Shown here one piece after another: positions 1-8,932 of a stretch of DNA of 11,268 nt. The DNA comes from Funneliformis mosseae (Eukaryota > Glomeromycota > Glomeromycetes > Glomerales > Glomeraceae). The notes below the pieces were generated by a model. It was not told the DNA's origin and searched no databases. It saw only the letters and a program-made list of their open reading frames with translations. A program made the position numbers and the translations under genes. Where the stretch lies: the NCBI GenBank assembly GCA_910592005.1, contig CAJVPP010003584.1, forward strand, positions 1 through 11,268, in the 5' to 3' direction. How positions within the stretch are numbered: position 1 is the stretch's first letter; every line of letters begins with the position of its first letter.

Positions 1-17
1 GTTATCCAAAAGGGAAG

Positions 18-136
18 GTTGCACATTTGTTTATTTAATTCATTTCAAAAGGATGGTTGCACACGTATAAATCAATAATCTAAACGTGACTGTTATACAC
101 ATATAAATTAATAATCTAAACGTTACGGTTTCACAC
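18..136. repeat. 36-bp-period minisatellite at the left edge
   Basis: Two adjacent units, 55-90 and 91-126, share the core ATAAAT(C/T)AATAATCTAAACGT(G/T)AC exactly 36 bp apart. A third start (GGTTTCACACA) begins at 127, and an earlier partial copy (GGTTGCACA) lies at 18-26. The array decays rightwards and probably extends left beyond the window. There are no spacers, so it is a tandem repeat and not a CRISPR array. Confidence 0.8.
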
Positions 137-152
137 AAATTTTTTTAGTATA

Positions 153-1380
153 TTATAGATTTGTATCACTATCTGAATTTATCACATTACATTTATGTAA
201 ATTATTATTTTTTAGATAAATTCGAATAGCAATAATAATAGCACTCCAAATTAATTCTAAAACGCGTACTATTGAATAATAATCAACTACTTTATTCAGT
301 TTATCTAAAAATTTTACACCTAATTCTTAAGCCAGATCAAAAATTCCATAACTTGAAAATAAAATGATCAATACACTACACATGTCTTTTGAAGTGTGCT
401 ATTGTCTAAGGATTAGATGAAAATATAGCCATTGCTTGCGTTGCTTCATAAGTCTCCTAAAAATTGCTTCATCTGCTATTACATCTAAATATTCTTGTGT
501 ATGTAAATTTAAATTATTTACATATATTTCTGTAGATTGAAATATTTTTTCATCTGAGTTTAGAATTTCTCCTACATCTAATAATACTATATTTAGTGAA
601 TCTCCAGAGCATCCATATTCTATTCTTTCTAAAATTTTACAATAAATAGTTATCATATCAAAATTCTTATTATAAACGAATTGTTCACTTTCATTTATAT
701 GAAAATCAAAAAAATCATCTACAATTTCATCAAATATATCTAACATGTCCCTTGTCATATTATTCATACCAAAAAGTCCAGTTGGAGAAGTAATAGTTTT
801 TTTATCATTAGGGTTTTCGTCTAAAGATATCAGTATTTTAATTTAAAATGCCATTCTAAGAGTTATATGAAAACTGTTACGAATGGTATCAAAAATATTA
901 TCATATTTGAAAGTCTTTTCTTTAAAGTCAATGTTATCAATAACTACTAGATTCCAGATATTAGGTTTTATAATCTTTTCATTGGGTCAACTTCAATTAT
1001 CTGTTTTTTCTCTAGTCTTTTTTCATGACATTCTGTATGACCAATAATATTAAGATTTGATAAAAGTTTTCAGAATGATGAAAATAGTCTAAGTTTTTGA
1101 GATAAGCTAGCTATTATTTGATTAAACTAAATGCTAAGAGAGGAAATGCTATAATAATAATAATTGAAACAAAAAAAGTGGTGATTTTAGTGATATATTT
1201 ATAATTAAGAATATTTGTGAATTTTTAGCGTTGCTTTCATTTGATATTTAAGATAACTAATTTTTTTTTAAAAATTTCACTTAAAAGTCTATTAAAAAAA
1301 CTAGTTAAAAATGTCAGAAAAGTTACATGATAATTTAAAAGAGAATTTAGCAATTGAATTTTTGATTTTCTTGCTATTAG
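153..1380 (-). pseudogene. decayed gene of an unrecognised multicopy (fungal) family
   Basis: Reading the minus strand, coding-like sequence begins at 1380 with a 48-codon open stretch (to 1237) that starts LIARKSKIQLLNSLL. It reappears around 1060 (KLLSNLNIIGHTECHEK), shifts frame near 975, and then runs in a single frame from about 990 to 153. In that frame I read WNLVVIDNIDFKEKTF, then a 122-codon open stretch (767-399), then HTSKDMCSVLI and LGVKFLDKLNKVVDY. The frame is broken by stops at 843-845 (TAA), 399-401 (TAG), 327-329 (TAA) and 153-155 (TAA). Coding character continues in the same frame past each stop, so these are nonsense mutations and not gene ends. I associate this kind of protein with lineage-expanded families of arbuscular mycorrhizal fungi, perhaps transposon-derived and distantly like DUF6589 proteins; that link is memory-based and unverified. 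Function unknown. No functional product is expected. Confidence 0.6.
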
Positions 1381-1816
1381 GCCAGACTAATTAAAAGGTT
1401 TGTTTAATATAACCCCCCTCCTCTCCTTCAGTTTTTGAAATAGATTTGAACAATACTAATATTTATATATAGACCTTAGATATAATTGAATTTTCACATG
1501 ACGGTTATTAAAAAAGTTTATATATAATTACTATAAAATAAATGTTGATTATCACGATTTTGTGTTCAATTTTTAAAGAATGCATATAATATGTACTATG
1601 TGTGTATCACAACCCGTTTTTATATAAAGCCTAAAATCCTTCTTTTGCAAAACTTTATCAAGTTTTAATATGTTCAATCATAGTAAAGTGCTGCGTAAAA
1701 AAATGGAAAATTTTTTTTTACATACAATTTGCATTTGATACATCTTTTCTTATTCAATTTCATCAAATTTAATCATTATCATAAATTTTGTGAGTCACCT
1801 TTCCTAACTTTTAAAT
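1381..1816. other. intergenic AT-rich region with a C-rich tract and a TATA-like site
   Basis: No convincing coding sequence. A pyrimidine tract with six consecutive Cs lies at 1413-1429 and stands out against the AT-rich background. TATATAAAG at 1621-1629 is a plausible TATA box for the plus-strand open frame starting at 1817, although almost 190 bp is long for a 5' leader. Confidence 0.4.
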
Positions 1817-2059
1817 ATGATACACTTTTTTGTTAGTGTTAATGAGGGACAAAAAAATATCATCGGTCAGCAAATTATTAAAGTAGCTGAAAGCATATGT
1901 ATATTTGGCGAAATATATGAAGCAACTATTGAAGGCATATTTGGCAACTGGGATGTAAAAGTCTATGTAGGAAAAAGTGATGATAAGTGGAACTATCTCA
2001 AAGAAGGATTCTATGATGAAATATCTTTAATGTTAGAGTTAGGATTAAAATATATATGA
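1817..2059 (+). CDS. hypothetical 80-aa protein or first fragment of a longer gene
   Basis: This open frame starts with ATG after AACTTTTAAAT and encodes 80 residues (MIHFFVSVNEGQ... to ...LELGLKYI). The composition is balanced, with acidic, aromatic and glycine residues (EGIFGNWDVKVYVGK), and looks more protein-like than most chance frames in this AT-rich DNA. There is no signal peptide or membrane segment. I do not recognise the family. The next coding-like stretch on the same strand starts at 2311, directly after a good 3' splice-site sequence (CTTTTTTAG). The ORF could therefore be the 5' part of a longer gene whose middle is decayed or intronic. It is either a small unknown gene or, more likely, a surviving fragment. 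Confidence 0.4.
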   Translation: MIHFFVSVNEGQKNIIGQQIIKVAESICIFGEIYEATIEGIFGNWDVKVYVGKSDDKWNYLKEGFYDEISLMLELGLKYI

Positions 2060-2310
2060 TTTATTGTACAAACTGAAGAATTTAATGATCTATCACAATC
2101 AACACAACTGGTAGGATAAACTGCATTTGATATTATAATGGAACATGCTTATTAACTATATTTTCTATCAATAAAAAAAGAAAATACATAAAAAGATGTT
2201 TTATATAATGATATTATAGCATTGTTAAAAAAAAAACAAAAGGGTGGTTAGAGTGAAAATCAAGAAAGCTTTGTAAAAATATTTGTGAATTATCTTGTAA
2301 CTCTTTTTTA

Positions 2311-2784
2311 GTATATCGATTCACATCATAGCACATTAACTGCTCATTCATTAAATATTTCAGATATTTTTAAAGAATTAAATTTATATCAATGTGATAA
2401 GTATTATAATAATTTTTATTTTACTGGACATCATAAAAAAAATCACTTGAAAAAGAAAAGCTTGAGCATTTAGCACAATCATTAGAACTTTCAATCGGAC
2501 AACTATGAACAAGTGAAATAAAGTGAATTGATTTCATTTCACAAGTATTTAAATTAACAAATATAGTGAGAAAATATGTAAAATATTTACAAGGAGTTAA
2601 TTTTGAAATGAATGTTCGTCATAATAATAATTTAATAATATAAGATTTCAATCAAAATTTGCAAGTATATACTATTGAAGGATCTCAAAACATTAATAAC
2701 AAATATCAAAACCTATTAGACTTTTTGCTTGAAAAAAACGATTATAAGTTTTTGATCTTGAAGAATATGTTCCATTTGATTTGA
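2311..2784 (+). pseudogene. decayed coding stretch, family unknown
   Basis: The stretch starts after a pyrimidine-rich AG (CTTTTTTAG, ending at 2310) with an open frame of 54 codons (2312-2473) that contains LNISDIFKELNLYQCDKYY. Around 2455 the coding signal shifts to another frame (EKLEHLAQSLELSIGQL) and continues to 2784 through several in-frame stops. Readable parts are IDFISQVFKLTNIVRKYVKY, LQGVNFEMNVRHNNNLII, LQVYTIEGSQNINNKYQNLL and DFLLEKNDYKF. Weaker traces follow after another shift. The helical, Leu/Glu-rich text and its persistence across stops show a former gene. I do not recognise the product. It may belong to the same former gene as the ATG frame at 1817. Confidence 0.5.
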
Positions 2785-3427
2785 TATAAAAGTATTATTA
2801 TATTAAAGATTTGTGACTTAATTTTCCTATAATAATTTATCAGTATCATCAAGACAACTATCTTAATACTCTTAATTATATATAAAAAATTTCATTGTTA
2901 GTAGATCAACGGTCAGAAACAGAAAATGCAGTATAATAGCAATAATTTAAGAAAACTTACCAAAGTATTTTACTTGTCAAATGAGAAAAAATGTATTAAA
3001 TAAGGTATAAATTAAAATTTATAAGTTTATTTAATTATATTAATTAAATTAATAAATATACATTTATTTGCCTTAAAGTATTCTCTTATTAAAAGGTTAC
3101 TTTAGCTATGCTTCACACCTTATATTACAATTTAACTAGTAACACTTCTACAATATCAAATTCTATTTGCAAAGAAATTAAAGATCAATTACAAATAAAT
3201 GCTTATGCTTGAAGATCTATCAATAATTGTTGATTTGTGAATTAACAATAGCTTTAAAGGCAAGGAGTTCAATATCTTTTAGAATAAAATGAATGCATAT
3301 TTTAATGAAGTAATTTATTATTTGTGAATTATTATTAATTATTATTTTTATATAATATATTATTTACTTTTAATTCTAAATATAATAGAATATTCTAGCA
3401 GTTGATGATTGATGATAAGGATTAACT
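2785..3427. other. AT-rich region, only faint coding traces
   Basis: No intact gene is visible. Short plus-strand traces (for example around 3110-3210, with text such as MLHTLYYNLTSNTST) could be further decay products of the gene to the left. The self-complementary AT run near 3030-3060 is what this base composition gives by chance. Nothing else is supportable. Confidence 0.4.
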
Positions 3428-3654
3428 TTGTATATGCCATTGGCTATTTCAATTCGTGATCTTCATGAAACTATAATAAAAGATTAGAAGCCAAATATAA
3501 TTCATTATTGCCATTAAACATTAAACTTTCATGTGAAGAATGGATTCGTCTTCAATTTTGGCTAACTAATCTAACTGCATCAACCGTAATGCATTATACT
3601 AACCAATTATTCAGAAGGGACTGTCCTAGTAATACAAAATTTCAACTCTTGTAA
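3428..3654 (+). pseudogene. short decayed fragment of an unknown multicopy gene
   Basis: Two overlapping plus-strand frames carry coding-like text. The first (from 3428) reads LYMPLAISIRDLHETIIKD up to a TAG. After a frame change the second reads LLPLNIKLSCEEWIRLQFW and ends at a TAA at 3652-3654. The last part (RRDCPSNTKFQLL) looks like a chance continuation into repeat DNA, so the true break is probably near 3615. The EEWIRLQFW text resembles a conserved block in repeat-associated proteins of arbuscular mycorrhizal fungi, from memory only. Function unknown. Confidence 0.4.
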
Positions 3655-3660
3655 TCATTG

Positions 3661-3744
3661 ATTAACCAATCAAAATCATGAATTTTATAATATAAAAATC
3701 AATTGACCAATCAAAATCACGAATTTTGATAATATAAAAAAATC
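3661..3744. repeat. two-copy 41-bp direct repeat, possible transposon-end remnant
   Basis: The block ACCAATCAAAATCA(T/C)GAATTTT followed by ATAATATAAAAA occurs at 3665 and again at 3706, a period of 41 bp. The copies differ at only a few positions. The repeat lies just right of the abrupt end of coding text near 3615, where AGGGACTGTCCTAGTAAT could be a terminal inverted repeat. No matching right end is visible, so the mobile-element interpretation is weak. Confidence 0.5.
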
Positions 3745-3906
3745 AAAAAATCATTTATTGTGTGTCTTAAATGTAAATATGCAAAAATTATTTATATAGA
3801 AGTTATAAATATCAATGTTTAAGATATAATAAAGATATTTAAGATATTAGTTAAAATAAAATATGAATGATTAATTTATATATATATGCTTAACAAATGT
3901 AACAAA

Positions 3907-3912
3907 TTTATT
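3907..3912 (-). promoter_or_regulatory. AATAAA polyadenylation-like signal
   Basis: AATAAA on the minus strand lies 18 nt downstream of the TAA stop (3930-3932) of the large minus-strand gene. The position is suitable for a fungal polyadenylation signal, but the AT-rich context makes chance occurrence easy. Confidence 0.3.
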
Positions 3913-4764
3913 TAATAAAAACAAAAAAATTACAACTCAAGAAATGATCTTTTTGCGTGTTCTAATAAATTTTTCATTGTTGCTATATCATCTGTTACCA
4001 TTTCAACATTATCCAAATCATTATTGACTGTACTTTCATTATTCTCATCAATGAATTCACTTTTATTTAATTTTTTCATCATATTTTCTTTTATGACATC
4101 GATATTCTTTTTAATTTCAATCCGAAGATAGTCTAAACATATCAAACATTTAGATTGACATCTTTGTAGGCAATGGCTATAGTAACCATGCCCATATGCG
4201 AGAATGCTATAATCATCCAAATGGTTAGTATAATCATAATATAAGTAATCATATAAGACGGTTGTAAAGGGTTTTTTAGAAGTAATAAAACCTCTAGAAA
4301 GGTAACGATCAGTTATTTCGTAACTTAAAGAAGACAACTTGTACGAATTAATTCTATTAGATGAAGTCTTAACAACCAAAGGATACTGATATCATACTTG
4401 ATATATCTTCGTAAATGTATCTAAAAGTAATATGACACACTTTTGGGAAAGTATATACAATTGTTTTGGTATATACAAATATTTTACAGAATTCACAAAA
4501 TTTTGTCAAAAAGTATCATCCTCTTGATGCTAAAAAATAAAACGTGCCTCCTTCTGCAATTGCTGTACAGTAAAAAACTTAGCTGTACATCATCGAATGA
4601 TGCTATAAATAATTTTATAGGACAATCGCTTAAAGAAGTAAGGTGGTTAGTAACCATATTGATCATCAGGTGATTTGTCTTCATTCAATAAAATATATCA
4701 AAGAAGAACATTAAAAGAGCACATTTATAATTCCTTTAATCAAATTGAAGAAAAAGATCATTCC

Positions 4765-4772
4765 AGCAGTGC
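4765..4772. repeat. 8-bp target site duplication, left copy
   Basis: AGCAGTGC directly precedes the left terminal repeat of the MITE and is identical to 4957-4964. In the host gene (minus strand) it covers codons for the His-Cys-Trp region. Confidence 0.9.
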
Positions 4773-4956
4773 TATAGATGCCTGCCGAAACCTCCTCAAA
4801 ATAATTTCGTCATACTCTTTTCTATGTTTTTAATATAGTTTTGACAGTTTCGGCTTTCGTCGTATCGAATGGGTTTCGTCGTATCCCTTATTATGATTTT
4901 AATATAGTTTCGTCTAAGTTTCGACTGTTATTAAGGGGTTTCGTCCCTCATCTATA
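4773..4956. mobile_element. 184-bp MITE, hAT type, inserted in the minus-strand gene
   Basis: The outer 20 bp at the two ends are inverted repeats matching at 16 of 20 positions: TATAGATG, five mostly variable bases, then CGAAACC. The ends are 4773-4792 and 4937-4956. Both sides are flanked by a perfect 8-bp duplication AGCAGTGC (4765-4772 and 4957-4964). Eight-base duplications and ends of the form YA..G.TG are typical of hAT elements. The element is too short to encode a transposase, so it is non-autonomous. Precise removal of element plus one duplication (192 bp, 64 codons) rejoins the host frame as ...ACMHC-WNDLF.... A TAG in the terminal repeat creates the apparent stop at 4952. The element is more GC-rich in patches (CGTCG) and looks younger than the gene it sits in. 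Confidence 0.88.
4805..4945. repeat. internal TTTCGTC repeats inside the MITE
   Basis: TTTCGTCGTATC occurs perfectly at 4855-4866 and 4874-4885. Variants occur at 4805 (TTTCGTCATA), 4908 and 4939 (TTTCGTC). TTTTAATATAGTTT occurs at 4828-4841 and 4897-4910, 69 bp apart. Subterminal arrays of short motifs are the usual form of transposase-binding sites in hAT elements; that role is inferred here. Confidence 0.7.
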
Positions 4957-4964
4957 AGCAGTGC
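4957..4964. repeat. 8-bp target site duplication, right copy
   Basis: AGCAGTGC directly follows the right terminal repeat of the MITE and matches 4765-4772 at all eight positions. Confidence 0.9.
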
Positions 4965-6579
4965 ATACAAGCTTCTTCATAGGCTGACCAATTACCTTTT
5001 CGATGGTGAATTGCGTAAACATCAAGGACTAAAGGAATTAAATTGCTCAAAAGATCAGTTAAATATAAGAATTCAATATTTTTGCATGTATGACTAAACT
5101 TAGAATAAGTAATGTCAACTATATCAAGCCACGCCATGCGCATAATATGAAGCATTAAATCAATTCACCATAGCCATAGCTTCTTACCAAGATCCTTATT
5201 TTTGCTGAATATTTCTTTATAAATATTGTTAAATAAAAATGAATTTTTCATAAATACAAGTTTACGACCATTCAAAAACACATAGAGAGGATTCATAATA
5301 GGCAAAAATGCTATCACAAATGAAGGAATCATTTCATTGTTGAGAAGAAGCTGGTGTGTAATGGCTTTACGAATGAAGAACTGACCAGGCCAGTCTGCAA
5401 CAATGGGAATTGCATAGTTAGAAAGGTACAATTGTATTGATTCTTGATCATATACAATTCAAAGAGCTTTTGTATAATCTTTCACGTCTTTCAAATTACT
5501 TTCAACGAAATCGAAGAGGATAGCATTCTGTACATGCTGATTTGTCTTTTTTTCCACTAACCTATCATTGTAACTGTACAATGTCAGTCTATCCATAAGC
5601 TCATCATCAGAATATTCTTTAACTTTATAGTCTCGCATATGATCATTATAAGAAATATTAAGATTTATGATAAATCAGTTATTAAGATGCTTCGTAATTA
5701 ACTCTTTGTCAATGATTTTCAGATTAAGTGTCTCATCATGCGATATCGCTAACATAGGCAAGGATTCATTATGATTGTTGCCATATATGCTGCCCAAGAT
5801 ATACTAGTAATGTCAGGTTGTTGTTGAACATGAATATTGTGATAATCATCGATATTCAACACGAAAGCCTATTCTAAATATTTCACAAGGACATTTTCTA
5901 TATATTTTCTATGCAAATCTAAAATTTTTTTCTTCTTGCAATCTACCGTTCTTGATGTCATAGTCACGCCAAGATTTGCCATTGTATTCAAGCTTTTATT
6001 ATTTGTATCTATTGAATCTAAATAGAGTGTGAAGTCAAATTTAAAGAAATTAATTTTAGTATTATTTAGCGAAGTAAGGAAGTAATATATGAACACCATT
6101 AATTTCTTCATACAGTTCATTATTTGCTTGTTACGTTCGAGTGGTCAAGCTACTAAATAAAGTTGATTAAAAAAATCCTTCAAGTTCAGCTCAATCCCTT
6201 GAAGCAAACTTCGTATTTTATCAAATTCATAGATCAGACCTTCTTTCTTTAAATATTCTCTATCATAAAAGATTTTTGCCATCGCTTTGATAGCTCTAGT
6301 AAGCTCAATCTTTGTATTTACCCTTCTTCAACTGTGGCTTCTTCATTTGTAGCTTCTTCATCCATGGCTTTTTCTTCAACCATAGCCTTTTTTTTTAGGT
6401 CTTTTTAAAGGATTTTCTACCAAATTCATATAGTAAATATTACATAAAACAACACCTTCTGTTCACGTTAACTTCACTAAGTTGTTTAGTTTAACTTCTT
6501 TCCATTTATTTCCTTTCAACAGATGGAATCTTGTTGATTCAATTGTTTTACATTCCATATAATGCTTCTATTCAGACAT

Positions 6580-6958
6580 GTTTTTGCTGGATTAATTCGT
6601 ATTATAAAAGTTGTTAGATTCAACAGTCATTATTACAACACAGTGCTAAAGTTTCAAGTTTACCTATTTTATTTACCTATGATTCATTGCAAGAATTGCC
6701 TAATGTAAGACCTCTGAAACTGTATTTTAAACTATATAAAAAAATTTTTAATAAGTTGTGTAACTGTTGTCTTATATGAGATGATTACACCTGAACAGTT
6801 ATATGGCTTGTGATCAGAAAATACTAGAATTCATGAAAAAAAGTAATACTGAGTATTCTTCTATCCAAAATTTTTTTTTTCATCTCCAGGCATTTTCAAG
6901 GCTGGGTTGTATAATTAGAGGCTGGAAGTTCAAAAATAAAAATTGAAGTTAGCTAGTA
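6580..6958. other. intergenic region between the two minus-strand pseudogenes
   Basis: No coding text is visible on either strand. It would be the upstream region of the large minus-strand gene. A ten-base T run (6871-6880) is followed by AGGCTGG twice, 20 bp apart (6899-6905 and 6919-6925), near a CCAGG at 6886. This short repeat may be a leftover of a mobile element, but no ends or target duplication can be defined. Confidence 0.4.
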
Positions 6959-8731
6959 TTATTGCACAAGAAAAAATATGCGATCATAAATAATATTATA
7001 AGTTTTCTTAGCTGAAATTGCCACACCTCCACTAGAATACTTAATAATATAATCTATTTAAGTGTTTTGCTTTAGCGTCTTCAGCTCAGTTACATTCTCA
7101 AGATAGAAATACTATAAATTACTAATGTTATCTAGCATCTCAATTTCTGATATGTGAGGTAAGGCAAGTAAGTTAGCAATTATCTCATTTTTTCGTATAG
7201 ATGAAACTGGGCTGATTTCTTCTGAAATCGATACATGCTCTTTATAATGCATATAATAGACCAATTTGTGAAAGAATAAATTATACTCTTTAATACACTT
7301 TACAAACTTGCTAAGATATTAAGCAAAATTAGAGCATATTTTTTCCTTTATTTCGTCATCTACTGAGAGGTTTTTATCTTTTAAAATTCTTCTAGCGCAT
7401 TTTATAAATTTCTCTTATAATATCTCAACAGGGTTATTTATCATGAAAATCTCATAGCTAAGCCATTCACTATGAAATATTTCATAAAAACTACTTATCT
7501 TTTGATATAACATTTTTTATGCTTCTTTGATCGCATTTCTATAGGCATATTTATAAGCATTTCTGCGGAATATTATTGTTTAGAAAATAATACTATTCAC
7601 TATAATATTCTCTTTAACAAATCCCTTAAGCTACAATTTAGCCTATTTTTAAGCATAATTATTAATCTACATATATTTCTCATCTGGATCTTTAATTTGT
7701 ATGATTCCATTTGTAGAAATGGGCTTGTATTTCTTCTCATACATGATAAATTAGACATAAAAACCAATGATAGTTTTTTCATAATAATGATATAAATCTA
7801 ACTTCTTATCTAATTCCTTAGCTATATTTACAAATTCCATTTTGTCGCCTTTAGTTGAGTTTAACTTCCTGTCATGTGAATCAAAAGTCGTGTCTGATAG
7901 GTCACTATATAACTAAAGTATTCACTTAATGTTAGAATTCTACTCTCATATTTTTTCCTTATTTGTCCTATAATTGCTGAACACTTTAGTTATTCACATT
8001 AGGTTTTCATGTATCAGTTTCTATAAACTGCTCGAAATTCCATTACTTGGGATTGGTTATAGCATCTTTGAGAACGTCTTCAACAATATCATGAAGTGAT
8101 CGATCATTGTTAATATCCATAGCTTTTGACATAATCCTATCCCCTATAGTTCTGAAAACTTGGGATTTACCCTATTTCACAGTATCGATTTCTCTTATAA
8201 AAAGCTCTTTCAGTTTGAAATTTAGAATATTTTCATGGGGAATGCTAAAATATTTTTCTTCCCTATGAATACTACTGAGAATAATACTTCTTTATATGCT
8301 ATTTTAAGATAATCTGATCTAGTTTTTAGTCTAAGAAAGGTGTTTACTTTATTGCGCAATTTCTCCATTACAACCATAGTAATTTCAATCATTTCGGTCT
8401 AATACTCTAGTTTCAAGATTACGCCTTTTTTAACATCATAAGTTAGATCAAATTTCTCATAATAAAAATCTGGGCAAGTGAGATATAAAGAATCAGTATC
8501 ACCATATTTTATTCCAAAACCTTTCTTTTTCACGAATTCTGTAACAAGTTTGATATTTTCTCGTCTAGTCAAAGTAACATTTCTGGCGAGTTTAAGTTTA
8601 TAGAATAGGAAATCACTTTGACCTGTCATACTATAGAATAAATTCATATACAATTTAATGGCTTTATGCTTTGAATTTAGATTATAATGTGGTAATAAAA
8701 AGTATATTAACATAAAAAACACGAATATCAA
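6959..8731 (-). pseudogene. decayed family-B DNA polymerase, C-terminal half only
   Basis: The minus strand encodes the C-terminal part of a family-B DNA polymerase. The best-preserved open stretch is 8731-8399. It carries a motif B block ([11 protein letters not shown], ending in S instead of the usual G) and an intact motif C, YGDTDS (8489-8506), whose two Asp residues bind catalytic metal. The same frame continues through a TAG (8399-8401) with [27 protein letters not shown] and GKKNILAF, a damaged form of the KKxY template-binding motif, to a TAA at 8222. After frame changes I read FRTIGDRIMSKAMDINNDRS, then IVEDVLKDAITNPK, KMEFVNIAKELDKKLDLYH and IQIKDPDEKYM. The last traces (ISPVSSIRKNEIIANLLALP) end at a TAA at 6959-6961. 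Motif A and the 3'-5' exonuclease domain are missing. YGDTDS (not YTDTDS) indicates the RNA/DNA-primed and not the protein-primed branch. The origin may be viral or a large mobile element, which is not decidable here. Many stops and shifts make it non-functional. Confidence 0.85.
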
Positions 8732-8803
8732 GAAAGATTTAAAGACATAACTAGAATGTAAAAGTGATATAAGAAATAATAAAATGCTAAATTATATAAA
8801 GTA

Positions 8804-8921
8804 TTTAGATTATATCATTTAGATTATATGTGGTAGTTAGACCACACCATTTAGATTATATGTAGTATTCAGATTATATATGATATTTAGATTATATGTA
8901 ATATTTAGATTATATATGATA
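8804..8921. repeat. 18-bp tandem repeat (TTTAGATTATATGTAATA type)
   Basis: TT(T/C)AGATTATAT starts at 8850, 8868, 8886 and 8904, an exact 18-bp period for four units. Irregular extra copies start at 8804 and 8818. Between the irregular and regular parts, GTGG-TAGTTAGA-CCAC can form a small hairpin. The array abuts the broken upstream end of the polymerase remnant. Confidence 0.8.
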
Positions 8922-8932
8922 CTATAATCTAG

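Larger units (their letters stand above)
3930..6579 (-). pseudogene. large decayed gene with C-terminal Cys/His cluster, split by a MITE
   Basis: Coding text runs on the minus strand from an ATG at 6579-6577 to a TAA at 3932-3930. Without the MITE at 4773-4956 and one 8-bp target copy, this is about 819 codons. In order it reads: N-terminal KHYMECKTIESTRFHLLKG; a basic patch PLKRPKKK, possibly a nuclear localisation signal; an acidic repeat EEKAMDEEATNEEATVEE; a helical segment from about 6310; NIDDYHNIHVQQQ; IPIVADWPGQFFIRKAITHQ; MNPLYVFLNGRKLVF; and VTNHLTSLSDCPIKLF. Near the end (4137-4190) stand His and Cys residues spaced H-x4-HC-x3-C-x3-C-x2-C, a RING-like or zinc-ribbon-like cluster, then an acidic tail. 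Breaks include frameshifts near 6390 (in an A-run), 6318 and 5790, and stops at several points (for example TGA at 5162-5164 and just upstream of 4390). I recognise the style of a highly multicopy protein family of Rhizophagus-type fungi, from memory and unverified; its function is unknown to me. It is dead here. Confidence 0.75.

Noticed and set aside
18..136. CRISPR-like 36-bp repeats
   Set aside because: The units follow each other without unique spacers, there are only about two full copies, no cas genes are present and the sequence looks eukaryotic.
1413..1429. C-rich tract as a G-quadruplex on the minus strand
   Set aside because: It has only one G run longer than two bases, so four G-tracts of three cannot be formed.
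4443..4673. Plus-strand open frame of 76 codons
   Set aside because: It lies opposite the minus-strand frame of the large pseudogene (VTNHLTSLSDCPIKLF), which continues logically from both sides. The plus frame is an antisense shadow.
6886..6925. AGGCTGG repeats as the ends of an inserted element
   Set aside because: Only two short direct copies are present, with no inverted ends and no target duplication.
7600..7782. Minus-strand open frame of 60 codons
   Set aside because: It is out of frame with the polymerase remnant. The frame with IQIKDPDEKYM and coherent flanks is the real one, so this is a shadow.
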